Below, in pieces: positions 33,639 to 42,921 of a stretch of 64,000 bases of DNA. The position numbers and the translations under genes were made by a program. Below the pieces are notes generated by a model. It made no database searches, had not been told where the DNA came from, and worked only from the letters and a program-made list of their open reading frames with translations. Source of the stretch: Alcanivorax sp. DP30. GTDB lineage: Bacteria > Pseudomonadota > Gammaproteobacteria > Pseudomonadales > Alcanivoracaceae. The stretch's first letter is position 1. The number at the start of each line of letters is the position of its first letter. Where the stretch lies: NCBI RefSeq assembly GCF_009882945.1, contig NZ_WTUY01000005.1, positions 537,863-601,862 of the forward strand. Reading direction: 5' to 3'.

Positions 33639-34397
33639 ATGAAAAAATGGTTTGTATTCGCCCTGATGGGCCTTGTGACCGCCTGTGGGGCAGAAACCGG
33701 TGCCGATGCGGCAGCGACTCAGGATGGCGAACAGGCCATCAATGGGGACAGGATTCGCGCGGTGATGGAAGAAGCCTTCGATGGCATCGAAATTTCTGCG
33801 GTACGACCATCGCCGATTGCCGGAGTGGCAGAGGTGGAGGTGGAAGGCAGGGATACCGTCTATGTGAGCAACGATGCGGGATACATCCTGGTGGGCAACC
33901 TGCTGCAGATCAAGGACGGTGAAGTCGTTGATCCGTCTGAACAGCGCTTTGAAAAGGTGCGCAAGGAAGGCATTGCCAAGCTGGACATGAGCCAGATGAT
34001 TACCTATCCGGCAGAAGACCAGAAACACGAGGTCTATGTCTTTACCGATATTTCCTGTGGGTATTGCCGCAAGCTGCATCGCCACATCGAGGAGTACAAC
34101 GAGGAGGGCGTGACAGTGCATTACCTGGCTTTCCCGCGAGGCGGCCCGACGGCGAAATCTGCCGCGGCCATGCGTCATATCTGGTGTGCCGAGGATCCGC
34201 AGGCGGCGCTGACCGATGCAAAACTCAATGATCAGATCAGTGAAGCCGAGCTGGGCGAATGTGCCAAGCCGGTGGATTCACAGTATGCTCTGGGTCTGAC
34301 ATTCGGCGTACGCGGGACCCCGGCAATCTATACCCCTGAAGGCAAGCAGCTGGGTGGCTATGTGGCGCCGGCTGAACTGCTCAAGCGCCTTGACTAG
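33639..34397 (+). CDS. dsbC: Thiol:disulfide isomerase DsbC, predicted lipoprotein form
   Basis: 252 residues. The N-terminal dimerisation domain is followed by a thioredoxin-fold domain with active site CGYC (Cys140-Cys143) and cis-Pro GTP (Thr227-Pro228). Cys183 and Cys208 could form a second structural disulfide. DsbC shuffles incorrect disulfides in the periplasm. The N-terminus LMGLVTACGA ends in a lipobox-like VTAC (Cys16), so the protein may be lipidated and membrane-tethered, unlike the soluble Escherichia coli DsbC. It is 46 bases after xerD. Confidence 0.93.
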   Translation: MKKWFVFALMGLVTACGAETGADAAATQDGEQAINGDRIRAVMEEAFDGIEISAVRPSPIAGVAEVEVEGRDTVYVSNDAGYILVGNLLQIKDGEVVDPSEQRFEKVRKEGIAKLDMSQMITYPAEDQKHEVYVFTDISCGYCRKLHRHIEEYNEEGVTVHYLAFPRGGPTAKSAAAMRHIWCAEDPQAALTDAKLNDQISEAELGECAKPVDSQYALGLTFGVRGTPAIYTPEGKQLGGYVAPAELLKRLD

Positions 34398-34419
34398 AAT
34401 CGGTTAGTTCCCTCCTCAA

Positions 34420-34458
34420 GCCCCGCCAGCTGGCGTTTTCGCGCCAGTTCGACGGGGC
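34420..34458. other. GC-rich hairpin between dsbC and alaC
   Basis: CTGGCG-6-CGCCAG with an outer GCCCCG/CGGGGC stem. It has no T-tract, so it may slow or protect transcripts rather than terminate them. Confidence 0.4.
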
Positions 34459-34530
34459 GTATACATTGACTGTGACCCGCCGCACCGTTAATGTGTCCGC
34501 CTCATTTTGCCTCCCACCCAAGGTGCTGTC

Positions 34531-35721
34531 GTGGAAACCGATTTCCAGCGAATCCGTCGTTTGCCGCCCTATGTCTTCAACATTGTTGGAGAACTGAAGA
34601 AGGCTGCGCGGGCACGGGGAGAGGACATCATCGATTTCGGCATGGGTAACCCGGATCAGCCCACCCCGAAACACATCGTCGACAAGCTCACCGAGACCGT
34701 GCAGCGGGGTGATACTCACCGCTATTCCCAGTCCCGCGGCATTCCTCGGCTGCGCAAGGCCATCACCGACTGGTACCAGCGCCGCTACAACGTGGAGCTG
34801 GACCCGGAATCCGAGGCCATTGTGACCATCGGTTCCAAGGAAGGCCTGGCGCATCTTGCGCTGGCCACCATGGGGCCGGGGGATACCGTGCTGGTGCCCA
34901 ACCCCAGTTATCCGATTCACCCTTACGGTTTTGTGATTTCCAACGCGGATATTCGTCATGTGCCGATGGTGAAAGGGGTGGATTTCTTTGTGGAGCTGGA
35001 GCGTGCCATCAAGGAATCCTGGCCCAAGCCGAAGATGCTGGTGCTGAATTTTCCGGGTAACCCCACCGGCCAGTGCGTGGAGCGGGAGTTCTTCGAGAAG
35101 GTGGTGGCCATTGCCCGTGAGCACCAGATCTGGGTGGTTCACGATATTGCCTATGCAGACATCGTGTTTGACGGCTATAAGGCGCCCTCCATTCTCGAAG
35201 TGGAAGGGGCCAAGGATGTGGCAGTGGAATTCTTTTCCCTGTCAAAGAGTTACAATATGCCCGGCTGGCGGGTGGGGTTCTGTTGCGGCAACCCTGACCT
35301 GATCAACGCCCTGGCGCGGATCAAGTCCTATCTGGACTATGGCACTTTTACGCCAATTCAGGTGGCGGCCATTGCTGCCCTGGAAGGGGATCAAAGCTGC
35401 GTCAGCGAGATCTGCGAGATGTATCGCAAACGCCGCGATGTACTGGTGGATGGCCTTGCGGAGATCGGCTGGCAGGTGGAGCGTCCCCGTGCGACCATGT
35501 TCGTTTGGGCTGAAATTCCGGATGCCTACAAGGCGATGGGGTCGCTGGAATTTTCCAAGAAGCTGCTCACCGATGCCGGTGTGGCAGTTTCTCCTGGTGT
35601 TGGCTTTGGTGAATATGGCGATGACCATGTGCGCTTTGGCTTGATTGAAAATGAACAACGTACCCGGCAGGCCATCCGCGGCATCAAGAAGATGTTCCGC
35701 GAGGATGGCCTGCTGGATTGA
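34531..35721 (+). CDS. alaC: Alanine transaminase AlaC
   Basis: 396 residues from GTG 34531, with AAGGTG upstream. Class I/II PLP aminotransferase; Lys239 in [14 protein letters not shown] binds PLP, and [11 protein letters not shown] and NFPGNPTGQ are further motifs. AlaC makes alanine from pyruvate and glutamate. The position directly before hom and thrC matches alaC of Pseudomonas-type genomes, so the group is an amino-acid biosynthesis cluster. Confidence 0.92.
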   Translation: METDFQRIRRLPPYVFNIVGELKKAARARGEDIIDFGMGNPDQPTPKHIVDKLTETVQRGDTHRYSQSRGIPRLRKAITDWYQRRYNVELDPESEAIVTIGSKEGLAHLALATMGPGDTVLVPNPSYPIHPYGFVISNADIRHVPMVKGVDFFVELERAIKESWPKPKMLVLNFPGNPTGQCVEREFFEKVVAIAREHQIWVVHDIAYADIVFDGYKAPSILEVEGAKDVAVEFFSLSKSYNMPGWRVGFCCGNPDLINALARIKSYLDYGTFTPIQVAAIAALEGDQSCVSEICEMYRKRRDVLVDGLAEIGWQVERPRATMFVWAEIPDAYKAMGSLEFSKKLLTDAGVAVSPGVGFGEYGDDHVRFGLIENEQRTRQAIRGIKKMFREDGLLD

Positions 35722-35781
35722 TACGGTTGCCGCCAGCGGCGGGCAGCCAAACTGACTGATTATCTGGAACGAGGAAACGCT

Positions 35782-37083
35782 GTGGATCCGGTGAAGGTGG
35801 GTATTGCAGGTCTGGGCACGGTTGGCTCGGGCACCGTCAACGTGCTGAAACGCAACGCGCGGGATATTGCCCGTCGTGTGGGTCGGCCAATCGAGATTAC
35901 CCATATTGGTGCCCGTCGTGACCATCCTGACTGTGATATCAGTGGTATCCGCGTTTCCCGCGACATCTTCGCGGTGGCGTCTGATCCGGATATCGATATT
36001 CTGGTGGAGTTGATTGGTGGCATCGACACCGCCCGCGAGCTGGTGCTGACCGCGATCAAGAACGGCAAACACATTGTTACCGCCAACAAGGCCTTGATTG
36101 CCGAACACGGCAACGAGATCTTCCAGGCGGCAGAAGCCAACGGCGTGGATGTGGCCTTTGAAGCCTCCGTGGCTGGCGGTATTCCGATTCTCAAATCCCT
36201 GGGCGAGGGCCTGGCTGCCAACCACGTTAACTGGCTGGCGGGCATCATTAACGGTACCGGTAATTTCATCCTCACGGAGATGGAAGAGGGCGCGCGTGCC
36301 TTTTCGGATGTACTGGATGAAGCCCAGAAGCTGGGCTATGCCGAAGCGGATCCCACCTTTGATGTGGAAGGGATTGATGCAGCCCACAAGCTGACCATTC
36401 TGGCGTCCATTGCGTTTGGTATTCCGTTGCAATTTTCCAAGGTTTACACCGAAGGGATCAGCCGTATCACCATCGAGGATGTGGCCAGTGCTGCGCACTT
36501 TGGTTACCGCATCAAGCACCTGGGTATCGCCAAGGACACGGGCAATGGCATCGAGCTGCGCGTGCATCCGACCCTGATCCCCAAGGAAACCATGCTCTCC
36601 GCCGTAAACGGTGTGATGAATGCGGTAATGATCCACGGTGATGCCGTGGGCCCGACCATGTTCTACGGTGCCGGTGCCGGTGCCGAGCCCACCGCCTCGG
36701 CGGTGGTGGCCGACATCATCGAGCTCGGCCGTGCGCTCACTGTGGATCACGAAGAGCGTGTGCCTTACCTCGGTTTCCACACGGATCACATATCAGACGA
36801 CCCGATCCTGACCATTGATGATGTGGCCTGTAGCTTCTATCTGCGCCTGCATGTTCAGGACAAGGCCGGTGTGCTGGCGGATATCACCCGTATCCTCAGC
36901 GATAACAATGTCAGCATCGATGCCCTGGTGCAGCGTGAAGTCGACCAGGGGCTGGTGCCGATCGTGATGATGACCCACCAAGTTCGCGAAGGTGATATGA
37001 ACGCGGCCCTGGACAAGATCGCTGCCCTGGATACCGTGGATAGCGATATAATGCGCATTCGGGTGGAAATGCTGGACGCATGA
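35782..37083 (+). CDS. hom: Homoserine dehydrogenase
   Basis: 433 residues from GTG 35782, preceded by GAGGAAA. The Rossmann NAD(P) motif GIAGLGTVGSGTVNV, the catalytic-domain segments LAGIINGTGNFIL and GYAEADPTFDVEGIDAAHK, and a C-terminal ACT domain (about 350-433, beginning near FYLRLHVQDKAGVLADI) are clear. It reduces aspartate semialdehyde to homoserine; the ACT domain probably allows threonine feedback inhibition. thrC follows after 59 bases. Confidence 0.97.
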   Translation: MDPVKVGIAGLGTVGSGTVNVLKRNARDIARRVGRPIEITHIGARRDHPDCDISGIRVSRDIFAVASDPDIDILVELIGGIDTARELVLTAIKNGKHIVTANKALIAEHGNEIFQAAEANGVDVAFEASVAGGIPILKSLGEGLAANHVNWLAGIINGTGNFILTEMEEGARAFSDVLDEAQKLGYAEADPTFDVEGIDAAHKLTILASIAFGIPLQFSKVYTEGISRITIEDVASAAHFGYRIKHLGIAKDTGNGIELRVHPTLIPKETMLSAVNGVMNAVMIHGDAVGPTMFYGAGAGAEPTASAVVADIIELGRALTVDHEERVPYLGFHTDHISDDPILTIDDVACSFYLRLHVQDKAGVLADITRILSDNNVSIDALVQREVDQGLVPIVMMTHQVREGDMNAALDKIAALDTVDSDIMRIRVEMLDA

Positions 37084-37090
37084 TTTATTG

Positions 37091-37120
37091 TCGTCTGACG
37101 TCCGACGTCAGACGTCCGAT
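37091..37120. repeat. ACGTC-rich palindrome between hom and thrC
   Basis: CGTCTGACGT and ACGTCAGACG (37092-37101 and 37105-37114) form a perfect 10-bp inverted repeat with a CCG spacer, followed by another ACGTCCGA. It could be a dispersed extragenic repeat or a leader element of thrC. Confidence 0.5.
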
Positions 37121-37142
37121 GTTTTAAAAAGAGATTAAGACT

Positions 37143-38225
37143 ATGCCTTTTCGTGACCGTTACACTGGCCTGATCAACCGTTACCGTGACCACCTGCCGG
37201 TGAATGATGACACGCCGATCATCAGCCTGGGTGAAGGAAATACCCCGCTGATCCGCCTGAAGAACATCCCCAAGATGTTGGGCAAGGACGTGGATATCTA
37301 CGTCAAGTATGAAGGTCTGAATCCTACCGGGTCCTTCAAGGATCGTGGCATGACCATGGCGGTCACCAAGGCCGTGGAAGAGGGCAGCACCGCCATTATT
37401 TGTGCCTCCACTGGCAACACCTCTGCGGCCGCTGCTGCGTATGCCGCCCGTGCCGGTATCACCGCTTTCGTACTGATCCCGGAAGGCAAGATCGCCATGG
37501 GCAAGCTGGCCCAGGCGATGATGTATGGCGCCGTGATCATGCAGATCCGCGGCAACTTCGATCAGGGCATGGAACTGGTGAAGCAGGTCGCTGAAAAGGC
37601 ACCGGTAACCATCGTGAATTCGGTGAACCCGTATCGTCTGCAGGGCCAGAAATCTGCCGCTTTTGAAATTGTCGAAGAGCTGGGCCGCGCCCCGGACTTC
37701 CACTGTCTGCCGGTGGGTAACGCGGGCAACATTACCGCGCACTGGATGGGCTACAGCGAATACAAGAAGGCCGGTGTGGTGAACGCTGCGCCGAAAATGG
37801 TGGGTTACCAGGCTGAGGGCGCTGCACCCTTCATGCGTGGTGGTCCGGTGAGTGATCCGGAAACCGTGGCCACTGCCATCCGTATCGGTAACCCGCAGTC
37901 CTGGGACAAGGCCTGGGATCTGCAGAAGGAGTCTGGCGGTTGGTTCGATGAGCTGACTGACAACGAGATCCTTGCGGCCCAGAAACTGCTGGCCGAGAAG
38001 GAAGGTGTGTTCTGTGAGCCCGCGTCTGCGGCTTCCCTGGGCGGCGCCATGCGTGACATCAAGTCAGGCAAGATTCCGGAAGGTTCCACCATCGTTTGTA
38101 CCCTGACGGGTAATGGGCTCAAGGATCCGGATACCGCTATTGCCCAGTGCCAGGACAGCCGCATGGTTACCATCGATGCGGAACTGGATGCGGTGAAAGG
38201 CGCGATCCTCGCCAACATGGAATAA
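37143..38225 (+). CDS. thrC: Threonine synthase (short, Bacillus-type class)
   Basis: 360 residues. The PLP lysine is Lys66 in GSFKDRGMT, and CASTGNTSAAAAAYA is the phosphate-cup motif. It converts O-phosphohomoserine to threonine. The length matches the short class rather than the roughly 465-residue form common in Pseudomonas and enterics. The start has an AAGAGATTAAG leader. It ends the alaC-hom-thrC run and is followed by a terminator. Confidence 0.95.
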   Translation: MPFRDRYTGLINRYRDHLPVNDDTPIISLGEGNTPLIRLKNIPKMLGKDVDIYVKYEGLNPTGSFKDRGMTMAVTKAVEEGSTAIICASTGNTSAAAAAYAARAGITAFVLIPEGKIAMGKLAQAMMYGAVIMQIRGNFDQGMELVKQVAEKAPVTIVNSVNPYRLQGQKSAAFEIVEELGRAPDFHCLPVGNAGNITAHWMGYSEYKKAGVVNAAPKMVGYQAEGAAPFMRGGPVSDPETVATAIRIGNPQSWDKAWDLQKESGGWFDELTDNEILAAQKLLAEKEGVFCEPASAASLGGAMRDIKSGKIPEGSTIVCTLTGNGLKDPDTAIAQCQDSRMVTIDAELDAVKGAILANME

Positions 38226-38258
38226 AAGCGCAGTCCTTCGGGATAGGCGTTACCTCCA

Positions 38259-38294
38259 GAGAACGGGCCGGTATTTACCGGCCCGTTTTCTTTT
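38259..38294 (+). terminator. Rho-independent terminator of thrC
   Basis: GAACGGGCCGG-loop-CCGGCCCGTT followed by TTCTTTT. Confidence 0.85.
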
Positions 38295-38459
38295 CCGGGA
38301 GCGAAAGCGGGCAGAGGAAACGCTGGACGAGTATTTCGGGGATGCGACTTGTTGAATGAAGGTGGCCCAGCCAATCCTGCGACGCATAACTGTCAGGCGC
38401 TTTCCTCCCAAGGCGGTTCGGATCATCATGGATACCGGTGCGTTAGCAGGAGAAAAGCC

Positions 38460-38669
38460 ATGACCAATCAGGTAATCGTTAACGGCTTCCGGCAGGATGA
38501 AGTGGGCGACTGGGTAATGGAGCTGTCCTGCGGCCACCGTCAGCATGTCCGCCATCACCCCCCTTTTATCAATCGTCCCTGGGTGCAAACCGATGAGGGC
38601 CGTCGGCAACATCTGGACATGGTGGTGACGTGCACCCAATGCCAGCGTGGCATGCCGGTTCCTGAATGA
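38460..38669 (+). CDS. DUF3565 domain protein
   Basis: 69 residues from ATG 38460. VNGFRQDEVGDWVMELSCGH followed by RQHVRHHPPF and CTQCQRG is the DUF3565 pattern: two HxH-type segments and a CxxC pair suggest metal binding. Function is unknown. It stands alone between thrC and a REP doublet. Confidence 0.85.
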   Translation: MTNQVIVNGFRQDEVGDWVMELSCGHRQHVRHHPPFINRPWVQTDEGRRQHLDMVVTCTQCQRGMPVPE

Positions 38670-38724
38670 GCGGGGACGGTGGATGCCTGACGCGAAATGC
38701 CGGCTCTGTCGGTGTATTGATTTG

Positions 38725-38790
38725 TGGCAGCTGCCTGTAAGCGACAGGGGGTTATCAAGGCCCATTCGCTTGCAGGCAAGCTCCCACAGT
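38725..38790. repeat. REP-like doublet in inverted orientation
   Basis: GTGGCAGCTGCCTGTAAGCG (from 38725) is the imperfect reverse complement of CATTCGCTTGCAGGCAAGCT (38763-38782). Together they make a paired, inverted arrangement like the BIMEs of other bacteria. Related single copies lie at 13436 and 53217. Confidence 0.55.
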
Positions 38791-38806
38791 CAGCATTGGC
38801 TGAACG

Positions 38807-38840
38807 AAAAAAACGCCCGGGGATCGGGCGGTTTTTTTCG
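38807..38840. terminator. Bidirectional terminator upstream of the beta-lactamase-fold gene's end
   Basis: AAAAAACGCCCG-loop-CGGGCGGTTTTTTT lies eight bases beyond the stop codon of the minus-strand serine hydrolase. Confidence 0.85.
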
Positions 38841-38847
38841 TCAGGCG

Positions 38848-40080
38848 TCAGGCATTCCGTATCCGCGTATGCCGGTTAATGGTGTGCTGCAGCCCGAACA
38901 GGGAGGGCAGGTGGGGACCGATGACACCCTTGCCGGTGGTCAGCAGGGCGCCACTGAGATCGCGCTGCGGATCTGCCCAGCAATAGATGCTGATAAAACC
39001 CAGGTGACCGAAGGCTTTCGGGGCGCCAGGACCGAACATGCCCATGCCGCGGTTACCCAGCATGAAACCATTGGAAAAATTCAGCGGCAGCATCAGGCTG
39101 CGGTCAAAGCGCGGCCGGTGCCAGGCGGGTTCCAGCGCGCGGGCTACCGTCTCTGCCTTGAAGATCTGTTTGCCGTTGTACTCTCCCTTGTTCAGCAACA
39201 TCTGGAAGAAGCGGCTGGCTTCCTCGGCGGTGGCGTAGAGGTTGCCTGCAGGAACGATTACGTCCTGGAAGCGGTTGTCGTTGGACACCTCTACCACTTC
39301 ATCAATGCTGCCCCCCACGGCGTGGTTGAGGAACAGGTCCACGAGCTTGAAGGGAACCCCGGTGGAGACATCGGTCGCCCGCTCCGGACCGGTCTTGCCG
39401 AAGGTGAAATATTTCATGCCCATGGGCTGGCGTACCACCCGGTCCAGAGTGGCATTGAGGTCTTCGCCAGTGATGGCTTCCACCACCTTGCCAACGATAA
39501 AACCGGCGGTGACCGCATGGTAGGCTTGGGTATTTAGGGTAGTGGGTTTGGCGGCACACAGGATGTCGAAGATTTCCTGGGGCTGGAACAGGATGTCCGG
39601 CGATACCGGCTCCTGGGGACGGGGGATGCCCGCCTGGTGAGTCAGCAGCTGACGGATGGTGGTGCGGCCCTTGCCATTCTGACCGTACTTGGGCAGGTAG
39701 CGGGTTATCGGGTCGTCCAGGTCCAGCTGTCCGTTTTCCACCAGATGGTGAATCATCATGGCGGCCACCACCTTGGAGGCGGAGAACAGGCAGACCGGGG
39801 TATCCGGGGTCATGATGCGTTGGCTGTCAGGGTCGGCAAAACCGATGCTGCGGTTGATCATGATCTCGCCATGGCGGCGCAGGCACAGGCTCACGGCAGG
39901 GCTCATGCCTCCACGGTAAAGCTTGCGGGTGGCGCGCCAGATGGCCTCCACCTGTCCGGATGCCATGCCGGTGCTGGCCAGTGGGGCTTCTTCGCCCTGC
40001 CGGATCAGGCTGTCCAGACTGCGGGGAATAGGGTTGGCCTGTTTGCTGATCAGGCGATTAACGCGGGGACGTAAAGCCAT
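38848..40080 (-). CDS. Serine hydrolase of the beta-lactamase (class C) fold
   Basis: 410 residues from ATG 40080. The SxxK motif SASK (Ser100, Lys103) is followed by the YxN-like YHAVTAGF and a late GHLGF (HxG-type) motif. No signal peptide is seen, unlike AmpC enzymes. Members of this family (EstB-like) are esterases or peptidases, and beta-lactam resistance should not be assumed. Alkane degraders often carry several esterases of this type. Confidence 0.82.
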   Translation of the reverse strand: MALRPRVNRLISKQANPIPRSLDSLIRQGEEAPLASTGMASGQVEAIWRATRKLYRGGMSPAVSLCLRRHGEIMINRSIGFADPDSQRIMTPDTPVCLFSASKVVAAMMIHHLVENGQLDLDDPITRYLPKYGQNGKGRTTIRQLLTHQAGIPRPQEPVSPDILFQPQEIFDILCAAKPTTLNTQAYHAVTAGFIVGKVVEAITGEDLNATLDRVVRQPMGMKYFTFGKTGPERATDVSTGVPFKLVDLFLNHAVGGSIDEVVEVSNDNRFQDVIVPAGNLYATAEEASRFFQMLLNKGEYNGKQIFKAETVARALEPAWHRPRFDRSLMLPLNFSNGFMLGNRGMGMFGPGAPKAFGHLGFISIYCWADPQRDLSGALLTTGKGVIGPHLPSLFGLQHTINRHTRIRNA

Positions 40081-40360
40081 AAAGTCTCGGAATCCTTGCA
40101 GTAAAAGCACCGGCGTGAAAACGGGAAACGCCGTGTATGGGGGTGCGACAGGCCATTTTGCACGCCCCGGGTGGAGCTGCAATAGTCAGACGAGCCATCT
40201 GCGTGGCGTAATATCACAATTTTGATGGCCTGTCCTGCCCGGTGCCATGGGTTACAATCAGCCTGTGGCTACAAGTTTTGCCATTACGGAAGCGGGATAA
40301 TCCCGGAAAAGCAAGACTAACAACAACCGTAAGGCCGGGCCGTTCATGCAGGAGGTAACC

Positions 40361-40678
40361 GTGACGACCATCAAGCAATCCGATTTCCAGAGTTTCGCCG
40401 AGTTCTATCCCTACTATCTGCAGGAGCACGGCAATCCCACCTGCCGCCGTCTGCACTTTATCGGAACGCTGTGTGTGCTGGCGTTGCTGACCGGGGTGTT
40501 GTTTACGGGCAATCTCTGGGGGCTGGTGCTGTTGCCTTTCGTGGGCTACGGCTTTGCCTGGGTAGGCCATTTTTTCTTTGAGAAAAATCGTCCGGCCACC
40601 TTCAAGCATCCCTGGTACAGCCTTGCCGGTGACTTCGTGATGTTCAAGGATATCCTGATTGGCCGTATTGCCTGGTGA
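40361..40678 (+). CDS. DUF962/Mpo1-like membrane protein
   Basis: 105 residues from GTG 40361, chosen because a perfect AGGAGGT lies six bases before it; the upstream ATG at 40346 would place this site inside the gene. The pattern FYPYYLQEHGNPTCRRLHFIGT, then VGYGFAWVGHFFFEKNRP, is that of Mpo1/YGL010w-like proteins, with two hydrophobic segments. Yeast Mpo1 is a dioxygenase for 2-hydroxy fatty acids; the bacterial role is unknown. The histidines of HGN, HFIG and HFFFE would be metal ligands. The truncated hemoglobin gene follows closely. Confidence 0.85.
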   Translation: MTTIKQSDFQSFAEFYPYYLQEHGNPTCRRLHFIGTLCVLALLTGVLFTGNLWGLVLLPFVGYGFAWVGHFFFEKNRPATFKHPWYSLAGDFVMFKDILIGRIAW

Positions 40679-40715
40679 CAGGCGCCGGGGGCCAGACAGA
40701 TATGGAGAGAGCGGT

Positions 40716-41156
40716 ATGACGGCGGTGGAATATTACCGCCCCGGAGACCAGGAACAGGCCGATAGCGAACTGCCGGATCTGGATTGCCGGGAAAATATAG
40801 ATGCCATGGTGCACGGTTTCTATCAGCGCTTGCTCAATGATCCGGTGATGGCGCCGGTGTTCCTGGACGTGGCACAGATCGACCTGAACAAACACCTGCC
40901 GATTATTTGCCAGTACTGGCACAAGATGCTGTTGGGCGAGGGTGGGTACCAGCGGCACATGATGGCAAGGCACCGTGACCTGGATGATCAGATGCCGTTA
41001 ACCGGAGAGCACCACGAGCGTTGGCTTGGGCATTTCATGGCCAATCTGGAGGGCCGCTATGGCGGTCCCTGCACCGACAGGGCCCGCAGGCTGGCCGCGA
41101 CTATCATGGACAACCTTTACCTGCAGCTGCACAGACGAAGAGCTTCTGCGACCTGA
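40716..41156 (+). CDS. Truncated hemoglobin (group III-like)
   Basis: 146 residues. YxxL-type helices hold FYQRLL (Tyr36 as likely B10), CQYWHKML (Trp68), and MARHRDLD (His86 as likely proximal F8 ligand). Group III trHbs bind oxygen or nitric oxide and are often linked to microaerobic or NO stress. GGAGAG precedes the ATG at 40716. The start is 38 bases after the Mpo1-like gene, so both may be co-transcribed. Confidence 0.85.
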   Translation: MTAVEYYRPGDQEQADSELPDLDCRENIDAMVHGFYQRLLNDPVMAPVFLDVAQIDLNKHLPIICQYWHKMLLGEGGYQRHMMARHRDLDDQMPLTGEHHERWLGHFMANLEGRYGGPCTDRARRLAATIMDNLYLQLHRRRASAT

Positions 41157-41169
41157 AGGTCGTGTCAGT

Positions 41170-41343
41170 CTAGAGCATCGGCACCAGCCAGTTGCCCAGC
41201 AGCAGGGCGCCTCCTCCCAGATAGCAACTGCGAATCAGCACCGGGTCAGATTGCAGGGCCTGGCGGCGTAGCTGAAAATACAGGCCGGCGCCCAACAGGG
41301 CGATGGCAACAGTAATAACGGTAATCCACATCAAAAGCTGCAT
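41170..41343 (-). CDS. Small hydrophobic membrane protein (57 aa)
   Basis: A short frame read on the minus strand gives MQLLMWITVITVAIALLGAG, then a basic loop QLRRQA and a second hydrophobic segment GGGALLLGNWLVPML. Two transmembrane helices are likely. AAGGA lies 7 bases before the ATG. Coding potential is plausible from hydrophobic pattern and ribosome-binding site, not from homology. Function unknown. Confidence 0.55.
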   Translation of the reverse strand: MQLLMWITVITVAIALLGAGLYFQLRRQALQSDPVLIRSCYLGGGALLLGNWLVPML

Positions 41344-41523
41344 GTTGTTGTCCTTGTGGCTTCCCTTTTTCTCTGTCTTTTTTAACGCCAGCTGACTGAG
41401 TGGTCAATGGTCTGGCGGCTGTGCTGACAGACGGCTGAAGCCGGAGGGGTACGGCTGGAGAGTGGCTCACGGCTTCTGGGTCGCTCTTGCATGCAGCCGG
41501 TTTCAGCGTGGCGGCACCCCTGT

Positions 41524-42732
41524 CTAGCCAATGATTCCCTGGCGTTTTAGGGCGTTGAACTCGTCGTCACTGAGACCCAGCTCATCACACAGAATGGAGG
41601 CATTGTGGCTGCCAATTTCTCCGCCCGGCCAGCGGGTTTCACCGGGAGTGTCGGTGAGCCGCGGGGTAATCGCCGGAATCTTCAGGGGCTTGCCGTTAAT
41701 CTCCACCTGCTGGAACAGGCCACGGTCCTGGAAATGAGGGTCCTGCATCATGTCGGCCACGGAATAGATTGGGCCGGAGGGAACCCGTGCTTCTTCAAGG
41801 ATCCCCAGGATTTCGTCACTGGGCAGGCTGCGGCACCAGCTGTCCAGGGCTTCATCAATGGCATCTTCGTTTTCCACACGCCCTGCATTGGTGGCCATGG
41901 CGGGATCTTCAGCCATGTCCGGGCGACCGGCAGCTGTCATCAGCCGCTTGAAGATGGAATCACCATTGCCGCCAATGACCACGAACTTGCGGTCGGCACA
42001 GCGGTAGGTGTTGGTGGGCACGATACCGGTAACCGTAGAACCAGAGGGCTCGCGGATCACGCCGGCGCCATCAAATTCAGGAATGACCCCTTCCAGCAGG
42101 TTGAATACCGATTCATACAGGGCGACGTCGACTACCTGGCCTCTTTTACTGGCGTGGCGCTCCAGAAGGGCCAGCAGGATGCCGAGGGCCGCATGCAGGG
42201 CTGCAATAGTGTCACCCAGAGACAGGTTGGGGCGTACCGGGCGCTCGCCGGGAAAGCCGTTTACGTAGCGTAGCCCGCCGATCCCTTCGCACACGGAGGC
42301 ATAGCCAGGCTTGCTGGCGTAAGGGCCGGTCTGGCCGTAGCCGGAAATACGCGTGTAGATCAGGCCGGGATTGTCGTCGGCGAAGCTATCCGGGCCCAGG
42401 CCCCAGTTTTCCATGGTGCCGGGGCGAAAATTCTCGATCACCACATCCGCCTTGCTCATCAGTTTGCGCACCAGCGCCTTGCCTTCCTCGGTCTTGAGAT
42501 CCAGGGTCACGGATTTCTTGTTGCGTCCCAGGCTGCGCCACCAGAAGGAAGTGCCGTCCTCATCCAGTTTGCGCCAGCCGCGAATGGGATCGCCGCCGGG
42601 TGGCTCTACCTTCACGACATCGGCGCCAAAGTATGCCAACAGGGTGCCGGTGAAGGGGCCGGCCAGCAGTTGTCCGAGTTCAACGACACGGATGCCTTCC
42701 AGGGGAAGCCGGCGGGAAGGGGTATCGGTCAT
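41524..42732 (-). CDS. CaiB/BaiF family CoA transferase (class III)
   Basis: 402 residues. VVELGQLLAGPFTGTLLAYF and VVKVEPPGGDPIRGW form the N-terminal CoA-binding region; the catalytic Asp174 lies in SLGDTIAAL. Class III CoA transferases move CoA between organic acids without a ping-pong enzyme-CoA intermediate of class I. The specific acid is not evident. No pathway partner is adjacent. Confidence 0.92.
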   Translation of the reverse strand: MTDTPSRRLPLEGIRVVELGQLLAGPFTGTLLAYFGADVVKVEPPGGDPIRGWRKLDEDGTSFWWRSLGRNKKSVTLDLKTEEGKALVRKLMSKADVVIENFRPGTMENWGLGPDSFADDNPGLIYTRISGYGQTGPYASKPGYASVCEGIGGLRYVNGFPGERPVRPNLSLGDTIAALHAALGILLALLERHASKRGQVVDVALYESVFNLLEGVIPEFDGAGVIREPSGSTVTGIVPTNTYRCADRKFVVIGGNGDSIFKRLMTAAGRPDMAEDPAMATNAGRVENEDAIDEALDSWCRSLPSDEILGILEEARVPSGPIYSVADMMQDPHFQDRGLFQQVEINGKPLKIPAITPRLTDTPGETRWPGGEIGSHNASILCDELGLSDDEFNALKRQGIIG

Positions 42733-42921
42733 GCTGTCTCCGTTACTATCGGGTGCAAAATGTGTATGAGGATCATGAGCCTAGCGGATTACGCCGGACT
42801 GTGGCAGTGACGATTTCTGTCCAAAAAACCGGTGAGTTTTGTCATCTGAAGGTTGTCCGGGGCCGGTTGGCACTATTTTCATGGCCCCTATACAATCCGC
42901 CGCCAGCCATGAGGAATTGCC

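Noticed and set aside
38848-40080. Antibiotic-resistance beta-lactamase
   Set aside because: The protein has the serine hydrolase fold but no signal peptide and a YHA rather than YxN motif; the esterase/peptidase branch is more likely.
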